Assembly (NCBI RefSeq): GCF_024753205.1
Contig: NZ_JANUGZ010000002.1
Coordinates: 496,001 to 560,000 of the forward strand
Source: Massilia aurea
Lineage (GTDB): Bacteria > Pseudomonadota > Gammaproteobacteria > Burkholderiales > Burkholderiaceae_D
Length of the DNA stretch: 64,000 nucleotides
Reading direction: 5' to 3'
In this document: piece by piece, positions 34,094 through 44,200 of the stretch
How the letters are laid out: every line of letters begins with the position of its first letter
Numbering within the stretch: the first letter of the stretch is position 1
Translations under genes and position numbers: made by a program
Notes under the pieces: model-generated
Databases searched by the model: none
Told to the model about the DNA's origin: nothing
The model's input: only the letters and a program-made list of their open reading frames with translations

Positions 34094-36457
34094 ATGAAAC
34101 TCCCCCACCTGCACGCGGCCTTCGCGACCCTCACCCTCGGCGTTGCGATGACTGCCGGCGCGGCCGGTCCGGCCTTCGATGACAAGTTCCGCCAGCTGGA
34201 CGAGCTGCTGCCGACACCCGGCGTCACGCGCAACGCGGCCGGTGCGCCGGGCCACGCTTACTGGCAGCAGCACGCCGACTACAAGCTGCGCGTCACGCTC
34301 GATGAAGCCAGTCGTGCGATCAGCGGCGCCGGCACGGTCACGTACCACAACAACTCGCCCGACACGCTGTCGTACCTGTGGGTGCAGCTGGACCAGAACA
34401 TGTTCCGCAGCGACTCGGACAACCGCAAGATCACGACGCTGCCGTCGCGCAGCGCGTGGCAGGCCAGGGGCAACGATGGCGTGAAGTTCGATGCGCTGCG
34501 CTTCACGCTGGAGGCAGGCAAGTTCGCCGGCGGCATCGACATTCAGAGCGTAACCGGCAGCGACGGCCGCGCGCTGGCGCACACGATCAACAAGACGATG
34601 ATGCGGATCGACCTGCCGCAGCCATTAAAACCAGGTGCAAAGGTGTCGTTCAACGTGGCCTGGCGCTTCAACATCCCCGAGACGAACGTGCTGGGCCGAC
34701 GCATGGGCTTCGAGCGCTTCAAGGATGGCAACGACATCTACGAAATCGCGCAGTGGTTCCCGCGCATGGCCGCCTACTACGACGCGGCCGGCTGGCAGAA
34801 CGCGCAATACCTGGGCGACGGCGAATTCACGCTGGAATTTGGCGACTACGATGTGGCGATCACGGTGCCGAGCGACCACATTGTGGCCGCCACGGGCGAG
34901 CTGCAGAACGCGGGCGACGTCCTGACCAGCGCCCAGCGCGGTCGCCTGCAGCAAGCGAAAACCGCGGGCAAGCCCGTGATGATCGTGTCGCAGGCCGAAG
35001 CGCAGGCGACCGAAAAGGGCCGCGCCACCGGCAACCGCACCTGGCGCTTCAACGCCAAGAACGTGCGCGACTTCGCGTTCGCGTCGAGCCGCAAATTCAT
35101 CTGGGATGCGCAGGGCATCAAGAGCGGCAAGCAGGATGTGATGGCGATGTCGTACTACCCGGCCGAAGCCAATCCGCTGTGGGAAAAATACTCGACGCCG
35201 GCCGTGATCCACACGATCGAGCAGTACAACAAGTACTCGTTCGACTACCCGTATCCGGTGGCGATCTCGGTCAACGGCCCGGTGGGCGGCATGGAATACC
35301 CGATGCTGTCGTTTAACGGCCGCCGCCCCGTCAAGGACGCGAAGACGGGCGCGCTGACCTACTCGCAGGCCGCCAAGTATGGCCTGATCAGCGTGATCAT
35401 CCACGAGGTGGGCCACAACTACTTCCCGATGATCGTCAATTCGGACGAGCGCCAGTGGACCTGGATGGACGAAGGGATGAACAGCTTCCTGCAGTTTTTG
35501 GCCGAGCAGGCGTGGGAAGAGAACTACCCGGCGCGCCGTGGCGAGCCGCGCGACATCGTCGACTACATGCGCAGCACGAACCAGGCACCGATCATGACGA
35601 ATGCCGAGTCGACGCTGCAGCGCGGCGCCAACGCCTACGCCAAGCCGGCCACCGCATTCAACATCCTGCGCGAGACAGTGCTGGGACGCGAGCTGTTCGA
35701 CTTCGCATTCAAGGAATACGCCGAGCGCTGGAAGTTCAAGCGCCCCACCCCGGCTGACTTCTTCCGCACGATGGAAGATGCATCAGGCACGGACCTCGAC
35801 TGGTTCTGGCGCGGCTGGTTCTACACGACCGACGCGGTGGACATCAGCGTCGACGGCATCAGCGAATACACGGTGTCGTCGAAGGACCCGGAAGTCGAAA
35901 AAGCCTGGCAGCGCGCGCGCCGCGCCGCCGAACCGGTGTCGGTAACCGACCAGCGCAACCAGGGTATGCCGCGCCGCGTCGATGCGCACCCGGAGCTGAA
36001 GGACTTCTACAACGAACACGACGAATTCACCGTCACCAACAAGGACCGCAACACCTTCGCCGAAACGACGGCCGGGCTGGAAGACTGGGAAAAGGCACTG
36101 CTTAAGGAAGGCAAGCACCTGACGCTGGTCGACTTTTCCAATCGCGGCGGCCTGGTGATGCCGCTGATTGTGGAGCTGACCTTCAAGAGCGGCAAAAAAT
36201 CGATCGAGCGCATTCCGGCCGAAGTGTGGCGCTATTCGCCCAAAAAGATCACGAAGCTGTTCGTCACCGACGAACCGATCGTCGGCCTGACGCAGGACCC
36301 GTACTGGGAAACGGCCGACATCGATGTCAGCAACAATAGCTGGCCACGCAAGGTGACGCCGTCGCGCCTGGAGCTGTTCAAGACCGAGCGCGATCCGAAC
36401 AACCTGATGCGCGACGCGGCCACGCCGTTGAAAGCGGCACCAAAGGCAGCCCAATGA
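34094..36457 (+). CDS. M1 family metallopeptidase, copy 2
   Basis: 787 residues from the ATG at 34094, with a signal peptide (TLTLGVAMTAGAAG). It is a close paralogue of the gene at 31639: the same opening (FDDKFRQLDELLPTPG) and near-identical catalytic core, with His437, Glu438, His441 and Glu460, GGMEYPM and the same C-terminal domain. Tandem duplication is the simplest origin. Its stop overlaps the next start as ATGA (36454), so the DUF6702-like gene is translationally coupled. Confidence 0.9.
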   Translation: MKLPHLHAAFATLTLGVAMTAGAAGPAFDDKFRQLDELLPTPGVTRNAAGAPGHAYWQQHADYKLRVTLDEASRAISGAGTVTYHNNSPDTLSYLWVQLDQNMFRSDSDNRKITTLPSRSAWQARGNDGVKFDALRFTLEAGKFAGGIDIQSVTGSDGRALAHTINKTMMRIDLPQPLKPGAKVSFNVAWRFNIPETNVLGRRMGFERFKDGNDIYEIAQWFPRMAAYYDAAGWQNAQYLGDGEFTLEFGDYDVAITVPSDHIVAATGELQNAGDVLTSAQRGRLQQAKTAGKPVMIVSQAEAQATEKGRATGNRTWRFNAKNVRDFAFASSRKFIWDAQGIKSGKQDVMAMSYYPAEANPLWEKYSTPAVIHTIEQYNKYSFDYPYPVAISVNGPVGGMEYPMLSFNGRRPVKDAKTGALTYSQAAKYGLISVIIHEVGHNYFPMIVNSDERQWTWMDEGMNSFLQFLAEQAWEENYPARRGEPRDIVDYMRSTNQAPIMTNAESTLQRGANAYAKPATAFNILRETVLGRELFDFAFKEYAERWKFKRPTPADFFRTMEDASGTDLDWFWRGWFYTTDAVDISVDGISEYTVSSKDPEVEKAWQRARRAAEPVSVTDQRNQGMPRRVDAHPELKDFYNEHDEFTVTNKDRNTFAETTAGLEDWEKALLKEGKHLTLVDFSNRGGLVMPLIVELTFKSGKKSIERIPAEVWRYSPKKITKLFVTDEPIVGLTQDPYWETADIDVSNNSWPRKVTPSRLELFKTERDPNNLMRDAATPLKAAPKAAQ

Positions 36458-36948
36458 ACGTGCGCGGATTGAAATCGCTGCTCCTGGCGCTGCTGCTGTG
36501 CGCCAGCACTGCGGCCAGCGCGCACCGCTTCCACTTCGGCATGACCGACATCTCGTACAACGCGCGCACCGAGAGCACGGAAATCGTCCACACCTACACG
36601 GCGCACGATATCGACGCGCTGCTGCTCAATCTGTACGGGCGCCAGTTCGACCTGAGCGACGTGGAAGACCAGGCGGTGCTGCGCACCTACATCGAGCGCC
36701 ACTTCTGGCTCGCCGACAAGAACGGCAAGAAGCTGCCCGTGACCTGGGTCGGCATGACGGCCGATGCGCAAAGCGTCGTGATCTACCAGGAGCTGGCCGC
36801 CACCCCGCTGTCGGCAGCGGCCGTGATCCGCCAGGGCGTCCTGGTCGACTTCATGGCCGAACAGGTCAACACCGTGAACCTCAACGAAGGCGGCGCCGTG
36901 CGTTCGCTGACCTTCATGCGCCAGACGCTCGAACAGCCTGCGCGCTGA
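36454..36948 (+). CDS. DUF6702-like secreted protein
   Basis: 164 residues with a clear signal peptide (LLLALLLCASTAASA). The mature protein begins HRFHFGMTDISYN, the conserved start of the DUF6702 family, and is predicted all-beta with no catalytic motif. Function unknown. Members are often encoded next to M1 peptidases, as here, suggesting a partner or inhibitor role; this is inference. Start overlaps the stop of the M1 paralogue (ATGA), and the TonB receptor follows after 20 bp. Confidence 0.7.
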   Translation: MNVRGLKSLLLALLLCASTAASAHRFHFGMTDISYNARTESTEIVHTYTAHDIDALLLNLYGRQFDLSDVEDQAVLRTYIERHFWLADKNGKKLPVTWVGMTADAQSVVIYQELAATPLSAAAVIRQGVLVDFMAEQVNTVNLNEGGAVRSLTFMRQTLEQPAR

Positions 36949-36968
36949 ACCCTTACTCTGAAATTGCC

Positions 36969-39011
36969 ATGCTGCTTCGTCCGATGCCTCTTCGCCCAAT
37001 CGCGTGCGTGCTCGCCGCGCTGTTCGCCTCATCACATGTCCATGCCGATGATTTCCAGCTCCAGCGCGTGCTGGTCGAAGGCGCCCGCGCCAGCCAGCTC
37101 GGCATCGCCGATTCGGCCGGCGCCGGCAGCGCCGGTGCGAAGGACCTGGCCGGGCGCATCGCGTACCGGCCGGGCGAGCTGCTCGAAGTCACGCCCGGTC
37201 TGATCGCCAGCCAGCACAGCGGCGAAGGCAAGGCCAACCAGTTCTACCTGCGCGGCTTCAATCTCGACCACGGCACCGACCTGGCCACCTGGGTCGACGG
37301 CATGCCCGTCAACCAGCGCAGCCACGCGCACGGCCAGGGCTGGACCGACCTGAATTTTTTGATCCCCGAACTGGTGGGCCGGCTCGATTACCGCAAGGGT
37401 CCGTACTCGGCGCGCGAAGGCGATTTCTCGTCGGCCGGCGTCGCCTCGCTCAGCTATGCCAATCGCCTGGTGAAAAGCATCGCGTCCGCGACGGTCGGCC
37501 AGGACGGCTACGCCCGCACGATGCTGGCCGGTTCGCCCGAGGTTGCCGGCGGCAGTCTGCTGTACGCGCTGGAGCTGATGAAGAACGACGGCCCATGGAC
37601 GCGCCCCGACGGCTACCGCAAGGTCAACGCCGTGCTGCGCTACAGCCAGGGTTACGCCAACAATGGCTGGAACGTCACCGCGATGAGCTACAGCGGCCAC
37701 TGGAATTCGACCGACCAGATTCCGCTGCGGGCCGTCGAGGATGGCCGCATCGGCCGCTTCAACCTCATCGACGACAGCGATGGCGGCAAAGCGCGCCGCC
37801 AGAGCATCTCGGGTATCTGGCGCAGCACGGACACCGATTCGGCCTCGAAAGTGAGCGCCTACGTGATCCGCAACGAGCTCGAACTGTTCTCGAACTTCAC
37901 CTACTTCTTGAACGATCCGGTGAACGGCGACCAGTTCGCCCAGCCCGACCGGCGCGTGACGACGGGCCTGGACGCAACTCACACCTGGCACATGCACCGC
38001 AGCGACACGCTGTCGTCCGACCTGATGGTGGGCGCGCAACTCCAGAACGACAATATTTACAACGGCCTGTACGACACCCGCAGGCGCGCACGCATCGCCA
38101 CCACGCGCGAAGACCACATCGTCGAGACGAGCGGCGCGGTGTTCGTCGAGAATGCCACGCGCTGGAGCGATGCGCTGCGCACGGTCGTTGGTGTGCGCGC
38201 GAATAACTACCGCTTCCGCGTCGATGGCGACCGGCCTGAAAACGCCGGCAAGGCGCACGACACCCTGGTCACGCCGACGCTGAACATCGCCTACGGCCCG
38301 TGGGCCTCGACCGAGCTGTATGCCAACTACGGCCACGGCTTTCACAGCAACGATGCGCGCGGCACGGTCGCCACGGTCGATCCGAAAACGCTCGATGCGG
38401 TGGATCGCACGCCAGGCCTCGTGCGTTCGCGCGGCGTGGAGTTCGGCCTGCGCACCGAAGCGATCCCGAAGATGCAGATGTCGCTGGCCGTGTACCGCCT
38501 CGACTTCGATTCCGAGCTGACCTATATCGGCGACGCCGGCAACACCGAGGCGGGCGATCCGAGCCGCCGCTACGGCATCGAGTTTTCGAACTACTACCGG
38601 CCCTACAAATGGCTGTCGGTCGACTTCGACGCCGCCTGGGCCCGCGCGCGCTCGCTGGGCAACCGGATCCCGGGCGCCATCGAAGGCGTCGCGCAACTGG
38701 GCGTGACGGTCGACCGCAGCGGCCCGTGGTCGGGTTCCCTGCGCCTGCGCTGGTTCGGCCCGCGCCCGCTCATCGAGGACGACAGCGTGCGCTCGAAGGC
38801 GAGCGTGACGCTCAACGGGCGCGTGGGTTACCAGCTGGCGAAGGACCTGCAGCTGGAACTCGAAGCGTTTAACCTGACGAACCGGCGCGCCTCGGCGATC
38901 GACTACTTCTATGAGTCGCAACTGGCGGGCGAATCGGCGCCGGTGGCGGACGTGCACTTTCACCCGATCGAACCGCGCTCGCTGCGCCTGACCCTGGTCA
39001 AGACCTGGTGA
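36969..39011 (+). CDS. TonB-dependent receptor in the M1 peptidase operon
   Basis: 680 residues from the ATG at 36969. Signal peptide ends at SSHVHADD; plug domain includes LLEVTPGLIASQHSG, NQFYLRGFNLDHGTD and WVDGMPVNQRSHAHGQGW, a His-rich loop; the barrel ends in a C-terminal aromatic (LTLVKTW). It differs in type from the large receptors at the left end of the window and lacks their long N-terminal extension. Located 20 bp after the DUF6702-like gene and 39 bp before a 2OG dioxygenase, so probably one operon. Ligand unknown; a peptide or a metal-peptide complex fits the context. Confidence 0.9.
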   Translation: MLLRPMPLRPIACVLAALFASSHVHADDFQLQRVLVEGARASQLGIADSAGAGSAGAKDLAGRIAYRPGELLEVTPGLIASQHSGEGKANQFYLRGFNLDHGTDLATWVDGMPVNQRSHAHGQGWTDLNFLIPELVGRLDYRKGPYSAREGDFSSAGVASLSYANRLVKSIASATVGQDGYARTMLAGSPEVAGGSLLYALELMKNDGPWTRPDGYRKVNAVLRYSQGYANNGWNVTAMSYSGHWNSTDQIPLRAVEDGRIGRFNLIDDSDGGKARRQSISGIWRSTDTDSASKVSAYVIRNELELFSNFTYFLNDPVNGDQFAQPDRRVTTGLDATHTWHMHRSDTLSSDLMVGAQLQNDNIYNGLYDTRRRARIATTREDHIVETSGAVFVENATRWSDALRTVVGVRANNYRFRVDGDRPENAGKAHDTLVTPTLNIAYGPWASTELYANYGHGFHSNDARGTVATVDPKTLDAVDRTPGLVRSRGVEFGLRTEAIPKMQMSLAVYRLDFDSELTYIGDAGNTEAGDPSRRYGIEFSNYYRPYKWLSVDFDAAWARARSLGNRIPGAIEGVAQLGVTVDRSGPWSGSLRLRWFGPRPLIEDDSVRSKASVTLNGRVGYQLAKDLQLELEAFNLTNRRASAIDYFYESQLAGESAPVADVHFHPIEPRSLRLTLVKTW

Positions 39012-39050
39012 GGTCTGGCCCGGCGCGGGTGAAAGTGCTAGGCTAGAGGG

Positions 39051-39788
39051 ATGACCACACCGCCCCTGCCCTATCTCGATCCGTCGCACCTGACGGCCGC
39101 ACTGCGCGACACCGGCTACGCCCTGCTGCGCCCTGACGACGTTGCGCTGCTGGCCGGCTGCAGCCTGCAGGAGCTCGCCACGCTGGTACCGAGCTGGGAC
39201 CGGCTCGAACTCGACGACTACCTGAAGGATGGCGGGCGCTATCGGCGCCGGCGCCACTCGTGCTTCATCGACGATGGCGCCAGCCTGGTGCAGACGCCGC
39301 ACCGGGCGCACTGGCAGCCGGTCGAGTACAACGCGCTGCACGGCGGCATGCACCGCCTGTTCGCGCCGATGGAAACGGCGACCGTCGCCAACCCGGCCTG
39401 GGAACGCCTGCTGCGCGCGCTCGGCGCGGCCTGTTCGGCGGTGACGCCGGTACAACCGTGGTTTGTCGAAGCGCACCAGTTCAGGATAGATACGGCGGAC
39501 GGCATCGGCCGCCCGACACCCGAAGGCGCGCACCGCGACGGCGTGAACTTTGTGGCCGTGATCATGATTGGCCGCCACGGCATCAAGGGCGGGGAGACGC
39601 GCGTGTTCGACGCCGACGGCCCCGCTGGTCAGCGCTTCACGATGACCGAACCGTGGACGCTGCTGTTGCTGGACGACGCCGCCGTGATCCACGAATCGAC
39701 ACCGATCCAGCCGCTGGGCGAGCATGGTTACCGGGATACGCTGGTGCTGACCTGGCGCGCCGGGTCATTCCAGGGCGAAAACGTCTAA
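39051..39788 (+). CDS. 2OG-Fe(II) dioxygenase, amino-acid hydroxylase type
   Basis: 245 residues, start ATG 39051 after AGAGGG. Matches the 2OG-Fe dioxygenase family that includes L-isoleucine dioxygenase and BsmA: about the same length, iron ligands His161 and Asp163 (HRDGVNF) and His214 (IHEST), and Arg228 (YRDTLVLTW) to bind 2-oxoglutarate. Cytosolic. Hydroxylation of a free amino acid is the likely reaction. Being last in an operon with two aminopeptidases and a receptor suggests it acts on amino acids freed from imported peptides; this is inference. Confidence 0.82.
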   Translation: MTTPPLPYLDPSHLTAALRDTGYALLRPDDVALLAGCSLQELATLVPSWDRLELDDYLKDGGRYRRRRHSCFIDDGASLVQTPHRAHWQPVEYNALHGGMHRLFAPMETATVANPAWERLLRALGAACSAVTPVQPWFVEAHQFRIDTADGIGRPTPEGAHRDGVNFVAVIMIGRHGIKGGETRVFDADGPAGQRFTMTEPWTLLLLDDAAVIHESTPIQPLGEHGYRDTLVLTWRAGSFQGENV

Positions 39789-39795
39789 GCCGACC

Positions 39796-39866
39796 AAAAA
39801 AAACGCCCGCAGAACCTGATGGTTGGCGGGCGGCAAATCCAATTTTCGGAGAAAACTGGAGGAGAC
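39796..39866 (-). ncRNA. Predicted small RNA with CU-rich 5' end
   Basis: Not a known gene; predicted from signals. A minus-strand promoter (39873-39901) should start transcription near 39866. The RNA would begin GUCUCCUCCAGUUUUCUCC, a CU-rich, SD-complementary stretch, then a small UUUUC-UCC-GAAAA hairpin. It ends in a strong terminator stem (CGCCCGC/GCGGGCG with inner AACC/GGUU, 39804-39832) and eight U residues (39796-39803). Length about 70 nt. No minus-strand protein gene ends here, so the terminator otherwise has no purpose. UCUCCUCC suggests it blocks ribosome-binding sites, as CU-rich sRNAs do in other bacteria. Confidence 0.6.
39804..39832 (-). terminator. Strong minus-strand terminator hairpin
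   Basis: Stem CGCCCGC/GCGGGCG extended by AACC-TGAT-GGTT, with eight A residues on its left (39796-39803) that become the U-tract of a minus-strand transcript. It has no U-tract in plus orientation, although it lies just after the dioxygenase stop codon. Confidence 0.8.
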
Positions 39867-39872
39867 AGTTCC

Positions 39873-39901
39873 AATATATCTCTTTTTATTGTGCAGTGCA
39901 A
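39873..39901 (-). promoter_or_regulatory. Small RNA promoter
   Basis: On the minus strand TTGCAC (39896-39901), exactly 17 bp, then TATATT (39873-39878). This is among the most consensus-like promoters in the window. The -35 box overlaps one arm (39891-39899) of a 9-bp inverted repeat. Confidence 0.65.
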
Positions 39902-39968
39902 TACGGTAGATCTACTGTTGTAAATTTGTAGAACGCCCTGCCAAACCGCCCATTTTTCCGCACTGCAC
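39891..39968. repeat. Inverted GTGCAGTGC boxes around the small RNA promoter
   Basis: GTGCAGTGC (39891-39899) and its complement GCACTGCAC (39960-39968) are 60 bp apart. One covers the sRNA -35 box. A perfect palindrome GTAGATCTAC (39906-39915) lies between them. Possible regulator sites upstream of the sRNA and of the efflux operon at 40085. Confidence 0.4.
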
Positions 39969-40084
39969 TATTTGTAATGACACCCGTGCAGCCCTGCCGG
40001 GGGCGTCACATTTGCTACACTCAGTTGCTTGCCGGAGCGCCGGATTGCCGGATTGCTGGACCAGGCCGCGATCACCCAGACACC

Positions 40085-41239
40085 ATGAAAACCATTCGAC
40101 ATCCACGTGCCCTTGCCATCGCCCTCGGGGCTGCGTCGCTGTGCGCCGTCATTGCGCTGGCGACGATCAACCGCGCCGACGCCAAGGAAGAAAAGGCCGC
40201 GCCGCGCCCTGCCCTGAGCGTCACCACCACCCGTCCCGCTACCGCCAGCCTGCCAATCAGCCTGACTGCCAACGGCAGTATCGCCGCCTGGCAGGACGCA
40301 GTCATCGGCAGCGAATCGAACGGACTGCGCCTGAACGAGGTGCGCGTCAATGTCGGCGACGTGGTCAGGAAGGGCCAGGTGCTGGCCGTGTTCGCGGATG
40401 AAACCGTGCGCGCCGATATCGAGGGCGCGCGCGCCGCGCTGCTCGAAGCGAAGGCCAATGCCCTGGAATCCAAGGCGAATGCCGACCGCGCACGGGCACT
40501 GGAAAGCTCTGGTGCCCTCAGCGCCCAGCAGGTCACGCAATACGTGACGGGCGAGCAGACTGGCGCCGCGCGCGTCCAGTCGGCCCAGGCCACGCTGACG
40601 CAGCAGCAGCTGCGCCTGAAGTACACGCAAGTGACGGCGCCCGACAGCGGCGTGATCTCGGCGCGCGGCGCCACCGTTGGCGCCGTCGTCGGCGTGGGCA
40701 CCGAACTGTTTCGCATGATCCGCCAGGGCCGCCTTGAGTGGCGCGCCGAAGTGACGGCACAGGACCTGGGCCGCATCAAGGCGGGCACGCGCGCCATCGT
40801 GCGCGGCGCGAGCGGCCTCGAAGTCACCGGCAAGGTGCGCGTCGTGGCGCCGTCGGTCGATCCGCAGACCCGGCTTGCGCTGGTCTATGTCGACCTGCCG
40901 CCGGCGCTGTCGGGCGACATGCCGCTCAAGGCCGGCATGTTTGCCAGCGGCCGGTTCGAACTGGGCACGTCGAACGCCCTGACCGTACCGCAGCAGTCGA
41001 TCGCGGTGCGCGACGGCTTCAGTTATGTGTACCGCCTGAATGCGGACAGCCGCGTGAGCCAGCTGAAGGTCACCACGGGCCGCCGCCTGGGCGACCGGGT
41101 CGAGATTGTCGGCGGCCTGGCGGCCGACGCGCCCATTGTCGTCACCGGCGCCGGGTTCCTCAATGACGGCGACCTGGTACGCAATATTGCCGCGCCCGCA
41201 GCCGCGCCGGGACCTGTACCAGCAAAGGCTGCACGATGA
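40085..41239 (+). CDS. RND efflux periplasmic adaptor
   Basis: 384 residues from the ATG at 40085. A signal/anchor helix (LAIALGAASLCAVIALA) has no proper lipobox. It shows the membrane-fusion-protein layout: biotinyl-lipoyl halves (ESNGLRLNEVRVNVGDVVRKGQVLAVF), an alpha-helical hairpin (EGARAALLEAKANALESKANADRARALE), then beta-barrel and membrane-proximal domains. It links an RND pump to an outer-membrane channel. The permease starts within its stop codon (41236), so they are coupled; no TolC-type channel gene is present nearby. Confidence 0.92.
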   Translation: MKTIRHPRALAIALGAASLCAVIALATINRADAKEEKAAPRPALSVTTTRPATASLPISLTANGSIAAWQDAVIGSESNGLRLNEVRVNVGDVVRKGQVLAVFADETVRADIEGARAALLEAKANALESKANADRARALESSGALSAQQVTQYVTGEQTGAARVQSAQATLTQQQLRLKYTQVTAPDSGVISARGATVGAVVGVGTELFRMIRQGRLEWRAEVTAQDLGRIKAGTRAIVRGASGLEVTGKVRVVAPSVDPQTRLALVYVDLPPALSGDMPLKAGMFASGRFELGTSNALTVPQQSIAVRDGFSYVYRLNADSRVSQLKVTTGRRLGDRVEIVGGLAADAPIVVTGAGFLNDGDLVRNIAAPAAAPGPVPAKAAR

Positions 41240-44200
41240 ATTTCTCCGCCCTGTCGATCCGCAATCCGATCCCGGCGATCATGCTGTTCGTCCTGCTCAC
41301 CGTGGCGGGGCTGATGGCCTTCAATGCCAGCAAGGTGCAGGACTTCCCCGACATCGAACTGCCGATCGTGACCGTCACCGCCGTCCTGGACGGCGCCGCC
41401 CCGGCGCAGCTGGAAACCGAAGTCGCGCGCAAGATCGAGGACTCGGTCGCCACCCTGCAGGGCATCAAGAACATCTACACGCGCGTGCTCGACGGCGTGG
41501 CCACCGTCACGGTCGAATTCATCCTCGAGCGCGATTCGGCCGAAGCCGTCAACGACGTGCGCGACGCGGTCTCGCGCGTGCGCGCCGACATGCCAGCCGA
41601 GCTGCGTGAACCGACCGTGACCAAGGCCGCCACCGCCGGGCGCGTCGTCTCCACCTTCACGATCGCCGCGGCTGAAGGCTCGGGCCTGGACGACCAGGAC
41701 CTGAGCTGGTTCGTCGACAACGACGTCGCCAAGCGCATGCTGGGCGTGCCGGGCCTCGGTGAAATCCGGCGCGTGGGCGGCGTGACGCGCGAGATGCGGG
41801 TGGAGCTCGACGACCAGAAGATGGCGGCGCTGCGCGTCTCGGCGCTCGACATCTCGCGCCAGCTGCGCAATGTGCAGCGCGAAGCGCCGGGTGGCCGGGG
41901 CGATGTCAGCGGCGTCGAGCAATCGGTGCGCACGCTGGCCACCGTCGGCACCGCGCAGGCGCTGGCCGCGATGGAGATCCCGCTGCCGGACGGGCGCCAC
42001 GTGCGCCTGGACCAGGTAGCGCGCGTGCTCGACACTGTGGAAGAGCCGCGCGCGCTGGCCGAGCAGGATGGCCGCCGCGTCGTCGCCTTCGAAGTGTTCC
42101 GCACACGCGGGGCCGGCGAGATCGATGTCGCCACCGGCGCGCGCGCCGCGATGGAACAGCTCAAGAAAGAAAACCCGAAGCTGATCGTCAATGAAGTGAT
42201 CGACAACTCGGTGTCGGTCGACGAGAACTTCGACGCCTCGATGCACATGCTGTACGAAGGCGCGCTGCTGGCGGTGCTGGTCGTGTGGTGGTTCCTGCGC
42301 GACTGGCGCGCGACGCTGATCGCTGCGGCCGCCCTGCCGCTGTCGGTGATTCCGGCCTTCCTGGGCCAGTACCTGTTTGGCTACACGCTCAATATGGTCA
42401 CGCTGCTGTCGCTGGCCCTTGTGATCGGCGTGCTGGTCGACGATGCGATCGTCGAGATCGAAAACATTTCGCGCCACCTCCACATGGGCAAGTCGCCGAT
42501 GCAGGCCTCGCTCGAAGCGGCCGACGAAATCGGGATGGCGGTCATCGCCACCACGTTCGCGCTCGTGGCCGTGTTCCTGCCGACCGCCTTCATGGGCGGC
42601 ATCCCGGGCAAATTCTTCAAGCAGTTCGGCTGGACCGCCGTGCTGGCGATCCTGGCGTCGCTCCTGGTGGCGCGCCTGCTCACGCCGATGATGTGCGCGT
42701 ACCTGCTCAAGGCGCCGAAGAACGCCGGCGTGGCCGGTCACGAGCCGCAGGACGGCGCGATCATGCGGCGCTACCTGGCCGTGATGCAGTGGTGCCTGCG
42801 CCGCCGTGGCCTGACGATGCTGGGCGCGGCCGTGTTCTTCGCGGGCTCGCTGGCGCTGGTGCCGCTGCTGCCGACCGGCTTCATGCCGCCGGCCGACCGC
42901 TCGCAGACGCAGGTCAATGTCGAACTGGCGCCGGGCGCCACGCTGGCCCAGACCCGCGCCGTGGCCGAGCAGGTGCGCCTGGAACTGATGAAGGTCGAAG
43001 GCGTGACAAGCATCTTCAGTTCGATAGGTGGCGGCTCGAGCGGTGACGCGTTTTCGCCCGGCGCCGCTGCCGAAGCGCGGCGCGCGGTGCTGACCGTGAA
43101 AACGGTGGACCGGAGTGACCGCGACGTGAAGCTGGGCGTGATCGAAAACACGATCCGCGAACGCGTGGCCGCCATTCCCGGCGCGCGCTTCACGGTCGGC
43201 ATTCCCGACGCCGGCACCAAGATGCAGCTGGTGCTGCGCAGCGAAGACGCCAATGCGCTGAGCACCGCGGCGCGCCAGGCCGAGCGTGAACTGCGCGGCC
43301 TCCCCGGCATTGGCAACGTCAGTTCGAGCGCCTCGCTGGTGCGCCCTGAAATCATCGTGCGCCCCGACTTTGCCCGCGCGGCCGACCAGGGCGTGACGGC
43401 GGCGGCGATTGGCGAGACGGTGCGCGTGGCCACCGCCGGCGATTATGAACAGTCGCTGGCCAAGATGAACCTGGACGAGCGCCAGGTGCCGATCCGCGTG
43501 AAACTGCCGGATGCCGTGCGGGCCGACCTGGCGGCGATCGGGCGCCTGACGGTGCCCGGCAAGAACGGACCGGTGCTGCTCTCGACCGTGGCCGACATCA
43601 CGATGGAAAGCGGCCCGGCGCAGATCAACCGCCTGAACCGCACCCGCAACGTCACGCTCGACGTCGAGCTGTCGGGCCGCTCGCTCGGCGAAGTCAATAC
43701 CGCGGCGCGCGCGCTGCCCGTGTTCCAGTCGCTGCCGTCGTCGGTGACGATCGCGGAGCTGGGCGACGCCCAGGAAATGCAGGCGCTGTTTGCCAGCTTC
43801 GGCCTGGCGATGCTGATCGGCGTGCTGTGCATCTACGGCGTGCTGGTGCTGCTGTTCTCGGACTTCATGCAGCCGGTGACGATCCTGGCCGCGCTGCCGC
43901 TGTCGATCGGCGGCGCCTTCGTGGCGCTGCTCGTCACGAGCAATGCGCTGTCGATGCCAACAATGATCGGCCTGATCATGCTGATGGGGATCGTGACCAA
44001 GAACTCGATCCTGCTGGTCGATTACGCGATCCTGGCGCGCCAGGCAGGCATGAACCGCTTCGACGCGCTGGTCGACGCCTGCCACAAGCGCAGCCGGCCG
44101 ATCGTGATGACGACCATCGCGATGGGCGCCGGCATGCTGCCGCTGGCGCTTGGGTTCTCGGGTGATCCGAGCTTCCGCTCGCCGATGGCGGTGGCCGTCA

